A stretch of DNA of 64,000 nucleotides from Callipepla californica brunnescens (taxonomy: Eukaryota > Chordata > Aves > Galliformes > Odontophoridae). The stretch lies in the NCBI GenBank assembly GCA_023055505.1, contig JALIRH010000023.1:9306423-9370422 (forward strand), read 5' to 3'. The notes under the pieces are model-generated. The model saw only the letters and a program-made list of their open reading frames with translations, was not told where the DNA came from and made no database searches. This document shows, one piece after another, positions 38,481 to 47,814 of the stretch. A program made the position numbers and the translations under genes. Every line of letters starts with the position of its first letter. The stretch's first letter is position 1.

Positions 38481-38788
38481 ACTAGAAGACATCTTGTTCT
38501 TTGGAGGGAGTCCCATTTGGACTGGAGGGTGTCTCTCCTGAATTGGAGGGCTTCTCGCTCAGATTGGAGGGAGTCTTGTGGAGGCTGAGAGCTGTCGAGT
38601 TTGGATTGAAAGGAGTCTCTCTCAGTTTGGAGGGGGTCTCTCTCAGACAGGGAAGTGTCTCGCTTGGACTGGGAGACATCTCGCTCAGACTGGAGGCTGT
38701 CCCGTTTGGACTGGGGACTGTCAGAAATTGCACCGAAGGGTGTTTTGTTTGTACTGGAGTGTGTCCCATTTGAACCGGAGAGTGTCAC
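38375..38788 (-). CDS. Heptad-repeat open frame (137 aa) across the minisatellite, uncertain
   Basis: A minus-strand frame reads about ten heptads of the pattern D-S-x-Q-S-[EK]-R (DSLQSER, DTSLSER, DPLQTER, DSFQSKL), because the 21-bp unit is exactly seven codons. Each heptad has one leucine or less at a fixed place and much charge, so it is not a standard coiled coil. The start has no supporting promoter, and the C-terminal part runs into the LTR. It may be a by-product of the repeat, but a related piece is an exon of the downstream Topors-like copy. Confidence 0.25.
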   Translation of the reverse strand: MTLSGSNGTHSSTNKTPFGAISDSPQSKRDSLQSERDVSQSKRDTSLSERDPLQTERDSFQSKLDSSQPPQDSLQSEREALQFRRDTLQSKWDSLQRTRCLLVVRNTLSQNLGLGKHPSNNSNFIYCCNSGRTPPTN

Positions 38789-39080
38789 ATTTGGTCCGGA
38801 GAGCGTCTAGGTTGGATTAGAGGGAGTCTCACAAAAATCAGAAGGCATCCTGCCCCATTTAGAGCATGTCTCGTTCATTCATGAGACTCACTCTCTCAGT
38901 CTAGAGGATTTCCTTCTCTGTTTGGAGACTCTCTCATTCAGTATGGAGATTCTGTTTCTTGGCTAGAAGACTGTCTTTCAGGATCTGGAGACTCTACCCC
39001 TCAGCTCTGTCTTGCAGACTCTCCCTTTCAGTTTAGAGACTGTCCATTTCAGCTCAGAGTCACTTGCTTACGTTCAGAGA
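38503..39080. repeat. Degenerate 21-bp minisatellite (~27 units)
   Basis: Units of 21 bp follow each other with drift. Examples on the plus strand are GGAGGGTGTCTCTCCTGAA.., GGAGGGCTTCTCGCTCAGA.., GGAGGCTGTCCCGTTTGGA.. and GGAGACTCTCTCATTCAGT... The left third is closest to consensus, while units right of about 38900 are more worn and some are 20 or 22 bp. A four-unit piece of the same array is found at 37238-37310. Confidence 0.88.
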
Positions 39081-39556
39081 GAAAAGCTCCATGACACCGG
39101 TGATTCTCATTGCTGTAAAGTCTCTCCCAGGTGCCTGCAAACTCCCTGCCACTCAGTATCTTCTGGCTCTGGGGAACACTTCCTTAATTTTTTATAAATA
39201 CGGATATTGAGTAAAATGAGGAGGGGTACATTCAGGGAGACTGAATGTAAAGATGCAAAGCAACACAATGTCCTCTGGGGTACATAGTTCTTCTCTTCTG
39301 AGACAGGTACACCCGGAACTATTGATGATCCACCGATCTGCAGAATAAACTCTTTAAATCTCAAAGTACTACCTGATGTTATGATGTGGAATATCAGTAA
39401 CAGCTCAGACCCCACACAGGGCCCAGGAGAAGGGAGTAACGTTGGCACTTCCACACCGGTTGATGAGGGCACTGGTTCTCCTATGGTACAGTGCACGTAT
39501 GAAGAGCAAAACAAATAGAAAGGTGGACGCGAGGAACAATGCGTGATTCTATGCCT
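39081..39556. other. 3' flank of the intact Topors-like copy
   Basis: The part next to the gene (39425-39556) is shared with the other copy's 3' flank. The rest shows no feature I can name. A 135-codon minus frame here is not supported by any domain. Confidence 0.5.
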
Positions 39557-39558
39557 CT

Positions 39559-39564
39559 TTTATT
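39559..39564 (-). promoter_or_regulatory. Polyadenylation signal AATAAA, intact Topors-like copy
   Basis: AATAAA on the minus strand about 40 bases behind the stop codon. It implies a very short 3' UTR, conserved in position in both gene copies. Confidence 0.8.
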
Positions 39565-39605
39565 GGAAAACACTAACGCACATCTAACAGGCATGTTAAT
39601 TACCG

Positions 39606-40568
39606 CTAGGGGCGTCGGGGAGGCCGCCTCTTGCGGGGCGGAGGAGCGCGCTGGGCGCTGGCGGCCCTCCTCTTCGTGGGGCGCCGGGGCCCACCGGCCG
39701 AGCGCTTCCCGCCCCGGCCGCGAGCGGAGGGGCCGCGGCTGCGTCCCTGCTCGGAGGGACCGGCCGCCTCAGGACCCGGCTCGTCGCCGGGCTGCTCCCG
39801 CTGCACGGGGCTGGGTGCGGCGGGGAGTTCATCGGGATCTGCAGTGCTGGGGGCAACGGTCCCCTGTGGGGCGGCAGCTGGAACAGACGGGGCCACGGGG
39901 TTGTCCTCGTACTGCTGGTCCATGCTGGGCTCTTCGGGGCCATGCTCCTGCTGCTGGGTGTTGTTGTGCTCCTGAAGGCCCAGCAGCCTCCGTGCCTCCG
40001 GGCCACAATGGCTCACGATAACACTGATGAGCCTTTCCATCAGCGGTGCAGTGAAGTCTCTCATGAAGGCTCCCATGTTGGTACGGACGCGCTGCACCAG
40101 GGCGGCCTTGTCCAGGCCCACCTGGCATACCAGTACCTGGATTATGCCTACCAGCACCCTGACTTGCCACGAGCGAATCCTCGGGATCTGGGAAATTACC
40201 ACCTCCATCCAGGGCAGCACCGGAAAGAGGAGGTCGCGTCTCTCTCTGAAGAGCGCTGCCCACTGCTGCGGTAGGAGGCCGCCCACTCTTGCTGGTTCTG
40301 CAGTGCCGCTGGGGCTGGTGGAGGTGCTGAAACCTATGGGCACTGGTACTGAGGGTGGGGAGATGACGCACTCAAGGTATTCGTTGCCTCTCCACACAGG
40401 GAGCCGGGTAGACATCATGGTTGTCCTGCACAGTGGGCAGGTGTCTTTCAGCATTGCCCACCTATGGATGCAGCCAACGCAGAACATGTGGTTGCACGGA
40501 ATCACACGTGCAACGTCCCGACGCACATCCCTGCAGACGGGACATGTCCATGGCTCTTTCGCAGCCAT
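39606..40568 (-). CDS. Topors-like RING-finger protein (putative E3 ubiquitin ligase), intact copy
   Basis: 320 aa. Residues 9-47 form a C3HC4 RING: C9, C12, C25, H27, C30, C33, C44 and C47, with W37 in the usual E2-contact area. It is followed by NEYLECVISPPS, the extension seen after the RING in Topors-like proteins. Residues about 108-205 form a helical region (ALFRERRDLLFPVLPWMEVV, then GLDKAALVQRVR), also typical of avian Topors-like proteins as I recall them. Next comes an acidic, Q/E/P-rich linker (about 215-265), then an arginine-rich tail (about 275-320, RPTKRR and RKRRPP) that should drive nuclear entry and may bind nucleic acid. Topors itself is a ubiquitin and SUMO E3 ligase; activity here is inferred from the intact zinc ligands. 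The ATG sits in ACCATGG, with an in-frame TAG three codons before it. The CDS lies in one exon, behind a 5'-UTR intron. Confidence 0.85.
   Translation of the reverse strand: MAAKEPWTCPVCRDVRRDVARVIPCNHMFCVGCIHRWAMLKDTCPLCRTTMMSTRLPVWRGNEYLECVISPPSVPVPIGFSTSTSPSGTAEPARVGGLLPQQWAALFRERRDLLFPVLPWMEVVISQIPRIRSWQVRVLVGIIQVLVCQVGLDKAALVQRVRTNMGAFMRDFTAPLMERLISVIVSHCGPEARRLLGLQEHNNTQQQEHGPEEPSMDQQYEDNPVAPSVPAAAPQGTVAPSTADPDELPAAPSPVQREQPGDEPGPEAAGPSEQGRSRGPSARGRGGKRSAGGPRRPTKRRAASAQRAPPPRKRRPPRRP
39618..39830 (-). repeat. 213-bp block nearly identical to 36004-36216
   Basis: Partner of the C-terminal block in the broken copy, with 4 differences by hand count. It is very GC-rich (CpG-dense), unlike the AT-rich flanks. 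Confidence 0.85.
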
Positions 40569-40648
40569 GGTCTTCTAGCTGCAGTGGGCTGGGAGAACTG
40601 CAGATGACAAACTGTTCTTCACCAGAGCTGCAGTAGTAGTGTCACACT
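40569..40648 (-). other. 5'-UTR part of exon 2, intact Topors-like copy
   Basis: Runs from the splice acceptor to the base before the ATG. It has the same length and structure as in the other copy. Confidence 0.7.
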
Positions 40649-40803
40649 CTGCAAGAGAGGAAAGGAGGTCATAGTCACTTGTTGTCCCAGGGTCTGAACA
40701 TCCTCAGCACTGCCTCGGCAGGAAGCCTTCCCAAGCCTCTGACTGGTTCATCTCATGCACCCACAGCTGCCCTGAGCGACCCAGATGTCCCCACGCCACT
40801 CAC
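40649..40803 (-). other. 5'-UTR intron of the intact Topors-like copy (155 bp)
   Basis: The minus strand begins GTGAGTGG after GGAG and ends with CTCCTTTCCTCTCTTGCAG, so both splice sites are near consensus. Its 3' part (about 85 bp around the acceptor) is identical to that of the other copy. Confidence 0.82.
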
Positions 40804-41060
40804 CTCCACTGCTGCGGGTGCGCTCTGTAGTGCCCCGGTTGCCTGCACTAGGCAGGGCCGGGGAAACGAGCAATGCTCTGGGCTCGGGCACTGAGATGCT
40901 GCAAGCAGCCCCAGGCACGACCCAGCACAGCACAGCACAGCACAGCCAAACACTTGCTCGACCACCAAGCCTCGCACAACCGCTCAGCAGGGTCCAGGAA
41001 CGAGCCAGAATGAGCCAGGTTCCGCCAGCGCCCCAGGAGGAGCAGTGAGGGTTTAACAGT
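40804..41060 (-). other. Exon 1 / promoter-proximal region, intact Topors-like copy
   Basis: GC-rich sequence upstream of the splice donor, and the only plausible place for exon 1. Several frames are open by composition, but none continues into the RING frame because exon 2 has an in-frame stop. It contains four to five CAGCA units near 40923-40945. The transcription start cannot be fixed from sequence; I see no TATA box. It is repeated at 41686-41925. Confidence 0.6.
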
Positions 41061-41063
41061 CAC

Positions 41064-41115
41064 AGTGCATCACCCGGTGATGTCACAGTCTGCTGCTGAG
41101 TGATGTCATCGACTC
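41064..41115 (-). promoter_or_regulatory. Two CRE-like sites upstream of the Topors-like gene
   Basis: TGATGTCA occurs twice on the plus strand (about 41079 and 41101), that is TGACATCA on the gene's strand, each one base from the CRE consensus. The first adjoins a near-palindrome, TCACCCGGTGA. ATF/CREB/CREM-type factors bind such sites; use here is inferred. The duplicate promoter (41940-41985) keeps the first site and has lost the second. Confidence 0.45.
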
Positions 41116-41485
41116 ATCTGGGTTGTAAAAGTCTTCCAAGACCAAGTTCCAACTTTACCCTAGAATTGCCGAATCTACCTCTATACCATGTTCCCAAGGA
41201 CCGCATCGAAATGTCCTTTAGATTCTTTCAGTGATGGGGAGTCAGCTACTTTCTGGCAGCCCATTCCAATGCCTCATAACACTTCTAGTACTTCACCCCA
41301 TTTCATCTTGTCATTTGTTTCCTGAGTGAGAAGACCAGTCCCCACCTCCATCCTGCCTCCTGTGAGGTGACTGTAGAGAGCAGTATTATCTCCCCTGATG
41401 CCATTTTTCTCTAGTCTAAGTAACCCCAATTCCCTGTAATGCTGCTCACAAGACTTGTTCTGCAGACCCTTCCTCAGCTGGCATG
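41110..41485 (-). mobile_element. CR1 LINE fragment, minus orientation
   Basis: Plus-strand words such as GATGGGGAGTCAGCTACTTTC, CAGTCCCCACCTCCATCC and ACAAGACTTGTTCTGCAGACC are the reverse of the CR1 3' coding region. It abuts the Topors-like promoter and was copied with it, since a matching CR1 piece flanks the second promoter copy. Confidence 0.85.
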
Positions 41486-41642
41486 GAGGTTTCCCAGGGA
41501 AGGTCAGCCCTTGCCTGCCAATCGTCCTAAACTTTTAGGCATGACACAGTATGCTAGGCAAGAGGCACTTTCACTGTTTGTCTACTGAGGCTCAGGATGA
41601 GGTTCAAGCATACACTTTGTGAAAGACGTGAATGTAACTCCC

Positions 41643-42060
41643 TGCAGCTGCCACACGGGCCCCGGGTGTCCCCACACCACTCACCTCCGCTGTTGCAGGT
41701 GCGCTCTGTAGTGCCCCGGTTGCCTGCACTAGGCAGGGCCGGGGAAACGAGCAATGCTCTGGGCTCGGGCACTGAGATGCTGCAAGCAGCCCCAGGCACG
41801 ACCCAGCACAGCACAACCAAACACTTGCTCGACCACCAAGCCTCGCACAACCGCTCAGCAGGGTCCAGGAACGAGCCAGAATGAGCCGGGTTCCGCCAGC
41901 GCCCCAGGAGAGGAGCAGTGAGGGCTGAGCAGTCACAATGCGTCACCCGGTGATGTCACAGTCTGCTGCTCAGTAATGTTATCGACTCACCTGGGTTCTA
42001 AAAGTCCTCCATGACCATCGACTTCAAACTTTACCCTGGAATTTCCAAGTTTACCACTAT
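41643..42060 (-). repeat. Duplicate of the Topors-like promoter/exon 1 block
   Basis: Matches 40761-41190 with few changes, from the CAGCTGCC word inside the intron, through the donor (GGAGGTGAGTG), the GC-rich exon 1 and the CRE-like site, into the CR1. No RING-coding sequence lies directly downstream of it on the minus strand. It could serve as an alternative upstream first exon of the same gene, splicing to the acceptor at 40648, or be a dead remnant of a third gene copy. Confidence 0.85.
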
Positions 42061-42260
42061 ACCATGTTCGCAAGGACTGCATTTACATGTCCTTTAGATT
42101 TTTTCAGGGATGGGGAGTCAGCTACTTTCCGGCAGCCTGCTCCAATTCTTTATAAGCATTGCAGTAAACATTTTTTTCCTAAGATCAACCCAAACCTTTC
42201 CTGGCACATCTTGACACCATTTCATCCTGTCCTTAAATTCATTAGTGTCGGGGACATCAC
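42061..42260 (-). mobile_element. CR1 LINE fragment, minus orientation (duplicate partner)
   Basis: Same CR1 region as 41190-41320, but keeping a stretch (TTTTTTTCCTAAGATCAACC) that the other copy has lost. It marks the right edge of the duplicated block. Confidence 0.8.
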
Positions 42261-42551
42261 TATGGGTTGTCCACCCCCACAGCACCCACATGTGTTTCAG
42301 ATATTGCTTTCTTTTCCTCCTTTGCTGTTCCCTTCCCCTTCATTCCTGTCTACTGCTATTGCTCTACCTTTGATATTAATGCACATTAATTTTCACTGGG
42401 GAATCGAAATACCTGACCATAAGGTCAAGCCTAAGGCCTATTTTAAGAGCCTTGGATTGAGCCCTGAGACCTTACAAGATTTATTCCAGCGTCCTCAAGG
42501 TATTGGAAGATGGAGTTGATAAGCGGTTCTCTATTAGACTTGAAAAGTGAT

Positions 42552-42722
42552 TACAATCACAGAAACACAGAATCACAGAATTGTAGTGGTTGGAAGGGAC
42601 ATCTAGACAACATCTCATCCAACCCCCCTGCCATAGCTGGCTCCCTAAAGCTGCTTGCTCAGGTAAGCGTCCAGGCAGGTCTTGAACATCTCCAGAGAAA
42701 TCAAGAAGTCCCCACTGACAAG
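42552..42722 (-). mobile_element. CR1 LINE, 3' end fragment, minus orientation
   Basis: Begins on the plus strand with CACAGAATCACAGAATTG, the reverse of the CR1 octamer tail. The reverse of the CR1 3' UTR (GGTTGGAAGGGACATCTAG, AACCCCCCTGCCATAGC) follows, and it runs to about AAGTCCCCACTG. A short 5'-truncated insertion. Confidence 0.93.
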
Positions 42723-42879
42723 GAAGTGGAATATTGCACCCACTGTTTCAAAAATTTTTAAGATGGGCTGTGATCAGTACCCCTTCTCTTGACCCCATAT
42801 CGCAAACAAGAAATCAAATAATCACAATATGTAAGCAGTTGATGTGCACCTCTGTCCCCTTGTTTTCCCACTCTGGCAG

Positions 42880-43340
42880 TGGATGTGAGGACACTCATGG
42901 TCAGGGTGATAAAGGGCATCTGTGTTATCAAGACCCCAACGGTTAGCCAGCAGGAGTATGGGGAGCTCCAATTGTCAAGGTGGTTAAAACTATCAGTGTT
43001 ATCAACCCCAAGTGATGTATCACGTGACATGCATTTTATCACTTATAGCATGTCTAGGCTTCTTCATGGTTTTACCATTTTGTTTATAGCATGTTCTGAT
43101 GTTGTTTCAGTCATGGGTTTAATTTGGTACTTGTTCTTAACGGTGCCATTATTCTTAGGCTTCAGGAACCATATCGTGCAAACTCTTGACAAGTGCACTC
43201 TTTAGACAAGCTAAAATTGTTTAAAATTTTGAATATACCTGGGATATTCAAACAAACATCGTCTTGTTCCAGTGTCTTCTGCATGTGTTTCCAGCTTTAT
43301 TTTTGTTTAATAAACTACTAAAAATATCACCCAGAGTTCT
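42880..43340 (+). other. Possible LTR-like segment with a 75-bp internal direct repeat
   Basis: Two imperfect copies of a GTGATAAAGGGCATCTGTG / GTGGTTAAAACTATCAGTG unit, each ending TGTTATCAA..CCCCAA, lie about 75 bp apart (near 42905 and 42981). An AATAAA occurs at 43309 and a gag-like fragment lies further downstream. This would fit U3 repeats and the R region of an LTR, but no termini or partner LTR are found. Confidence 0.3.
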
Positions 43341-43559
43341 GTCTTGATGGTTGGGGGTGATGAAGTGTGGGGAAGGATATGGGTATATATTTGACACAGT
43401 TGTCACCTCCAATGTGTCTCAACTCAACCCTGAACTAATACTCAGTCCTAAAAAGCTTACTAAATGTTTTGCAAAGGTATGGCTTGATCCTGGCAATTTC
43501 AAGGATTTACAGCTCACTGCACTGTGCTGGGGCCTGGCCTGAACCTACTCAACACTATT

Positions 43560-44200
43560 CAGAACTCTCAAAAGGAAGAAAATGGCTCTGGAGCTGACCC
43601 GCCCTAACCAAAGTATCAATGTGTGTTGTGTATCCATCACCCCTGTGTAGAAACAGAAACAAGTTTGTTTAGTTAGGAAGGAGAAAGAGGATGGAATCCT
43701 CTTCTGGGCAGTCATCGGAATGCAAGGAAGAGGCAGCCATTATAAATGAGACAGTGAATACTCAGTGCCTATCCCTAGGTGAGCTGTGAGATATGTGGAA
43801 AAATTTTAGCTATTGTCCAATGAGCACATTGCCACCTCGCTGCTCCAGTGCTGGGATAATGGGGCTGATAGCCTGGGTTTAGTGGGTATGGAAACCAGGT
43901 AGCTACAGTAAGTCTTAAGAGAAGGGGCCATTCCCAAAGCAATTGCAAAAAATGAAAATTTCTCTTTCCCTCTGTGTGTGACTCCTGACAGCTGTGAAGA
44001 AAAAGTGTCCCTTCAATACAATAATAGATGTTGGCCAGTCAAGTGTACCACCACAGAAAGAGATATCCAGTATCTGAGGGAATTAGCTGTGCTGGAGGTG
44101 GTGTATAATATTGACCTGAGCAACAATCAATTGTCCCAGGATCCAGACAACATTAGAACCATGCGCCGGAAGTTTGTACTGAGTTCACCATCATCATTTT
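43560..44200 (+). pseudogene. Retroviral gag-like remnant
   Basis: The open frame from 43978 encodes a segment with YLRELAVLEVVYNIDL, then QDPDNIRTMRRKFV. It resembles the matrix-region sequence of avian LTR retrotransposons as I recall it. A degraded start-like MALELTRP reading precedes it at 43580. Stops follow soon after 44200. An LTR-like element lies 300 bp downstream. Confidence 0.4.
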
Positions 44201-44455
44201 CTCATCATAATTATTATTTCTCCTTCCTTTTCTGTCCCATTACATTGTCCTTGTATCGGCCCATGGAGTTTCTGTGTTTCTTTTTGGATTCTCTTCCCTA
44301 TTACACTCTTGGGAAAGTGAGTGTATCATTCAGTTTTCCCTCAGGCATGTGCATGGTAAGGGATGTGATAGACCCATTCAGTGTCATGCTTTTTGGCCCA
44401 GGTATTAGGCTGTCCCCTTGTCTGATTCCGTTGTTTTTGGGGTGTGTATGGGAAC

Positions 44456-44700
44456 TGTTGAATCACGGCCTGAACCACTGATTGGTCACCGAGCCACAGG
44501 AGCACCGGTGAAGGCAGTTCACCTGTGTGACCAGAAGGGGTGGAGTCTGGCTCCACCTCTCCCAGACCCCATTTAAGGACTGAGCACCACTGAGGAAAGG
44601 TCTCTTGTTAGAGATCCCTCCCCTGTGGAGTTATCGGTGAGCCTCGACCATCTGCAACGGATGAGCCCTTCTCTATTTATTGGTTGTCTGTTTACCACCC
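44456..44700 (+). mobile_element. LTR-like element, unclassified
   Basis: Begins near TGTTGAATCACGGCC. It has ATTGGTC (CCAAT reversed), a TATA-like CATTTAAGGACTGAGCACC core (44571 onward) and a GC-rich stretch with paired CCTCTCCC words. The promoter-like layout and the gag-like fragment upstream suggest a 3' LTR. The end is not determined. Confidence 0.45.
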
Positions 44701-45070
44701 AGATAAGCTAAGCAAAATATGCCATCCACCTCACTGTTTTCTGTGGATGCTGTTCTTTTGTGTTATTCACCCTACATGTTGCCATATGACCAGGGTGCTG
44801 CCAAGCTGCCTTCTGAATTAAACTACAATTCCAAGCTAGTCTAAGGCATAAAATACTCTTTGTCTATCTGTACGATTAAATGTCTTTTTATTTTTGGTAT
44901 TACCTTGTTTGTGTAGAGTTACACAAGTAACAAATAGCAAGAGGCCCAAGGCAGACACTTTCACTTGCAGATCGTTATTTTAAGAGAAGCTCAGTATCTT
45001 CTCATGTCTTCTTCCAAAATTACTGTCTAGGTTCTTGGCAGGAAGTATTTAAAACCAAAGCATTGCTTAC

Positions 45071-45560
45071 TGTGCCTGGCTGGGATAGTGTTAATTTTCT
45101 TCACGGCAGCCCATTTGTTGTTATGTATTGGATTTGTTACTAGAACATTGCTGATGATAACCAGCATTTTGTCTGTTACCTAGCAGTGTTCACACATCAA
45201 CTTTTTCTTAGTCTACAACCACAGAAAGTCCGGGGTGGCTGAGACAGTGAAGGGAGATGGAACCCAGACAGCTGGACTGAGGTGGTTGATTCCATCCTGT
45301 ATGATACTGAAACCAGTAATAAAAAGTGTGGACAAGGTCTGGGAGCTGTCCATTGCTCAGGCTGGTGAGGCATTTATCCATTTGTGGGAAGCAGTCAGCT
45401 GTTGTCTTTAAGTCACTTGTAGGGGCATTTATTTCCTCTTTCCATTTCCAATTCAATTGTCTTTATTTCAGCCCCTGAGTTTTATCACTTCTGTTGATCT
45501 TATTGTTCACCTGTCTTGCTGTGGAGGCAATGAGTAAATGGGGTTTAGCTGCTGATGGAG
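45071..45560 (+). mobile_element. ERVL-type solo LTR
   Basis: Starts TGTGCCTGGCTGGGATAGTG, passes TGGATTTGTTACTAGAACATTG and GGAACCCAGACAGCTGGACTGA, and ends with a CAATTGTCTTTATTTCAGCCC / GAGTTTTATCACTTC region. All of these have counterparts in the LTR at 52685. No internal sequence is recognised on either side. Confidence 0.75.
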
Positions 45561-47814
45561 TATGTATTCCACTATGTATAGGAAACATATCACCCTCTTT
45601 GTGCCTTAAGGAGAAAAGTGGTATTTCAGACATCTATATGGAATCAAGTCACATGCCTTTCATGAACTCCATAACATAGATATTCAATTTTTTTTATTTT
45701 TAATTATCCATAATTATGAGCTAGTTGTGCTATGCACTACATAAAAATGCACTATGGTGCACTTTTAGCACACTACAACTTACTCAGTTGGCTAATTAAC
45801 ATTTCTCATGAAAAGTAATTAAGGTCTATTGGATACCCTTTATGCCTGTAGCCATAGGAGGGAGTGGAAAGGAAAGAAAGAGAAGTTCTAATATGATACG
45901 CTTACTGTTCTCCAAAGGTACTCACTGTATGCTGAAAGGTTCATGACTTACCATAGTGATGGTAAGAAAGATGTTTGGCCCATAGCTAATTTTCTTCAAA
46001 TAAACTCTCATTATATAGCTTTTAACACTTAGTTTTATCCCTCAGTATGAAGATTGGATCCCAAGATCAGTGCAGGAACATCTATGTATCAGTGTGCTTG
46101 AGTAAATACATTTTTTTTGGAAGTACTCATTATCCCTAACTAGCTAGCAGATTTTAGTAGCTCGAACACTGTCCTATACAGCATGCAGCAGCAAAGTGTG
46201 TTGGTGCTGCTATATTCTTTATTTCAGGAGCTAGAATGGTTTCTTGCTGGCTTGGGCATCTCCACAGTAGTACGTACTGCATAAAATGAAAAATGCCTGT
46301 ATGACTGTCATTATATTAAAATACTTATTCCAAGCAGAAAGCACTATTAGTGTTTATATGAGGAGGAGCATCCCTACATCAGTGCTTTTTACATGACCTG
46401 AGGTGTCAAGATGTTATAAAACACCAATGTCAGAAACTGTATGGCACAATGGTAGCTTAGGACTTTGGAGTATCACAGGACTGATTTCTAAATACTATAT
46501 CAGGGTAGAAAGGAGGCAGGATTTTTATTTTTAAAAAACAACAACAACAACAACAACAACAAAAACAACAAAAATAACCTACTCCAGTAATTTACATCTA
46601 ATTATCAAAATGTTATGATCCAAATAGGAATAAATGGCAAATTAATGCCAGAAGAGACTTCTATTATCTTCTCTCTGTTCAATAAGAAATAGAAAACTAA
46701 CTTATGGTTCCTCTGAAAAGCATTTAAAGTATGTAATAGTAGTGTTTTGCCACTGAGATTCTTCTTTATTGTATCCAATACCACTGAAAATACTGACATA
46801 AATCTTTTGTAATGTCTATCCAAGTGACTCAGCTAAGTATTCTAAAGCTCCTTAGGACCTGGGGGGGGAGCCACCCTAAACAGTACATATAAATATAACT
46901 GCTCCATAGAGAGCACTCCAGCCTTTAAGAGGAAGGAGCAACTGTTGTTTCACAGCCCTCCTCCACAGAGTAACATGAGGAGAAAATACTCTGTGGTTCA
47001 CTAGAAATACTAATGCATATAGTGATACTTTCTCAAAAAAAAAAAAATTACAAAAATTGCATTTTGAACTTTGAACTTAATGAATAAGTAATGTGTAATG
47101 TGTTCGTGATCTTGAATCAGAGCAGTCTTTAACGTGTTTGATGTTTGACTTCACAATGCTTGGCACTTATAGTGAACCCGAAAATAAGTTTCTTAGTAAC
47201 AAGTCCTTCACATTCAAAATGCATTCTTCATAGAGCTCGATTCTCAGTTTTACTCAGAAGAGTAACTCCTTTTATATATAGCTAAGAAATATTCATAGGA
47301 TTACAGCTAGAAGATCAGACTCTTTTCCTGCCAGTCTTCCATCTAAATTTTCTTACATGGCAAAAGCAATGCCTCATTAGATTTTGACGTCAGAGAAGAC
47401 AAGACATTTCCTTATCTAAGCACACTGAATTTTTAGTGGCATGGGAACTTTTTTCTAATCTGAGCGGTGGAACCGTAAGTTTTAGAAAATATATGTGATT
47501 CTCAATGAATTATTCAGTGATAGGAAAGAGCAGATAAGTTTTTCTAAAGATAAGTTTAAGAAAACTTCTTTTTTCTTTCTTATCAATTGCTACCAGGTTG
47601 CATTAATTAATTACTACTAAAAGCTTCCATGATCTTTTAATGTCTTCTATGATGCCAGTATGTCTCTCTTTATTGAAAAAAATTATAATCTTGTATTTAT
47701 TCAGCTACCTTATTTTGTTTGGGGCACACAGGTGGTTATTTATTTATTTATGGGACCTTTTTGAGTGGCATTTTATTTAGGCCTAATCTGTCTTACATTT
47801 TAGCTAGTTTATAC
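45561..47814. other. Intergenic DNA, no gene seen
   Basis: AT-rich. Contains CAA triplet repeats at 46537-46570, a run of nine G at 46861 and an A run at 47034-47047. No gene recognised. Confidence 0.55.

Noticed and set aside
38503..39080. CRISPR-like array
   Set aside because: The units are directly adjacent 21-bp tandem repeats without spacers, in a bird genome; it is a minisatellite.
40748..41063. Several short proteins in the GC-rich exon 1 region and its duplicate at 41554-41946
   Set aside because: Frames are open by composition; those on the gene's strand cannot join the RING frame because of the stop just before its ATG, and they are not kept in frame between the two copies.
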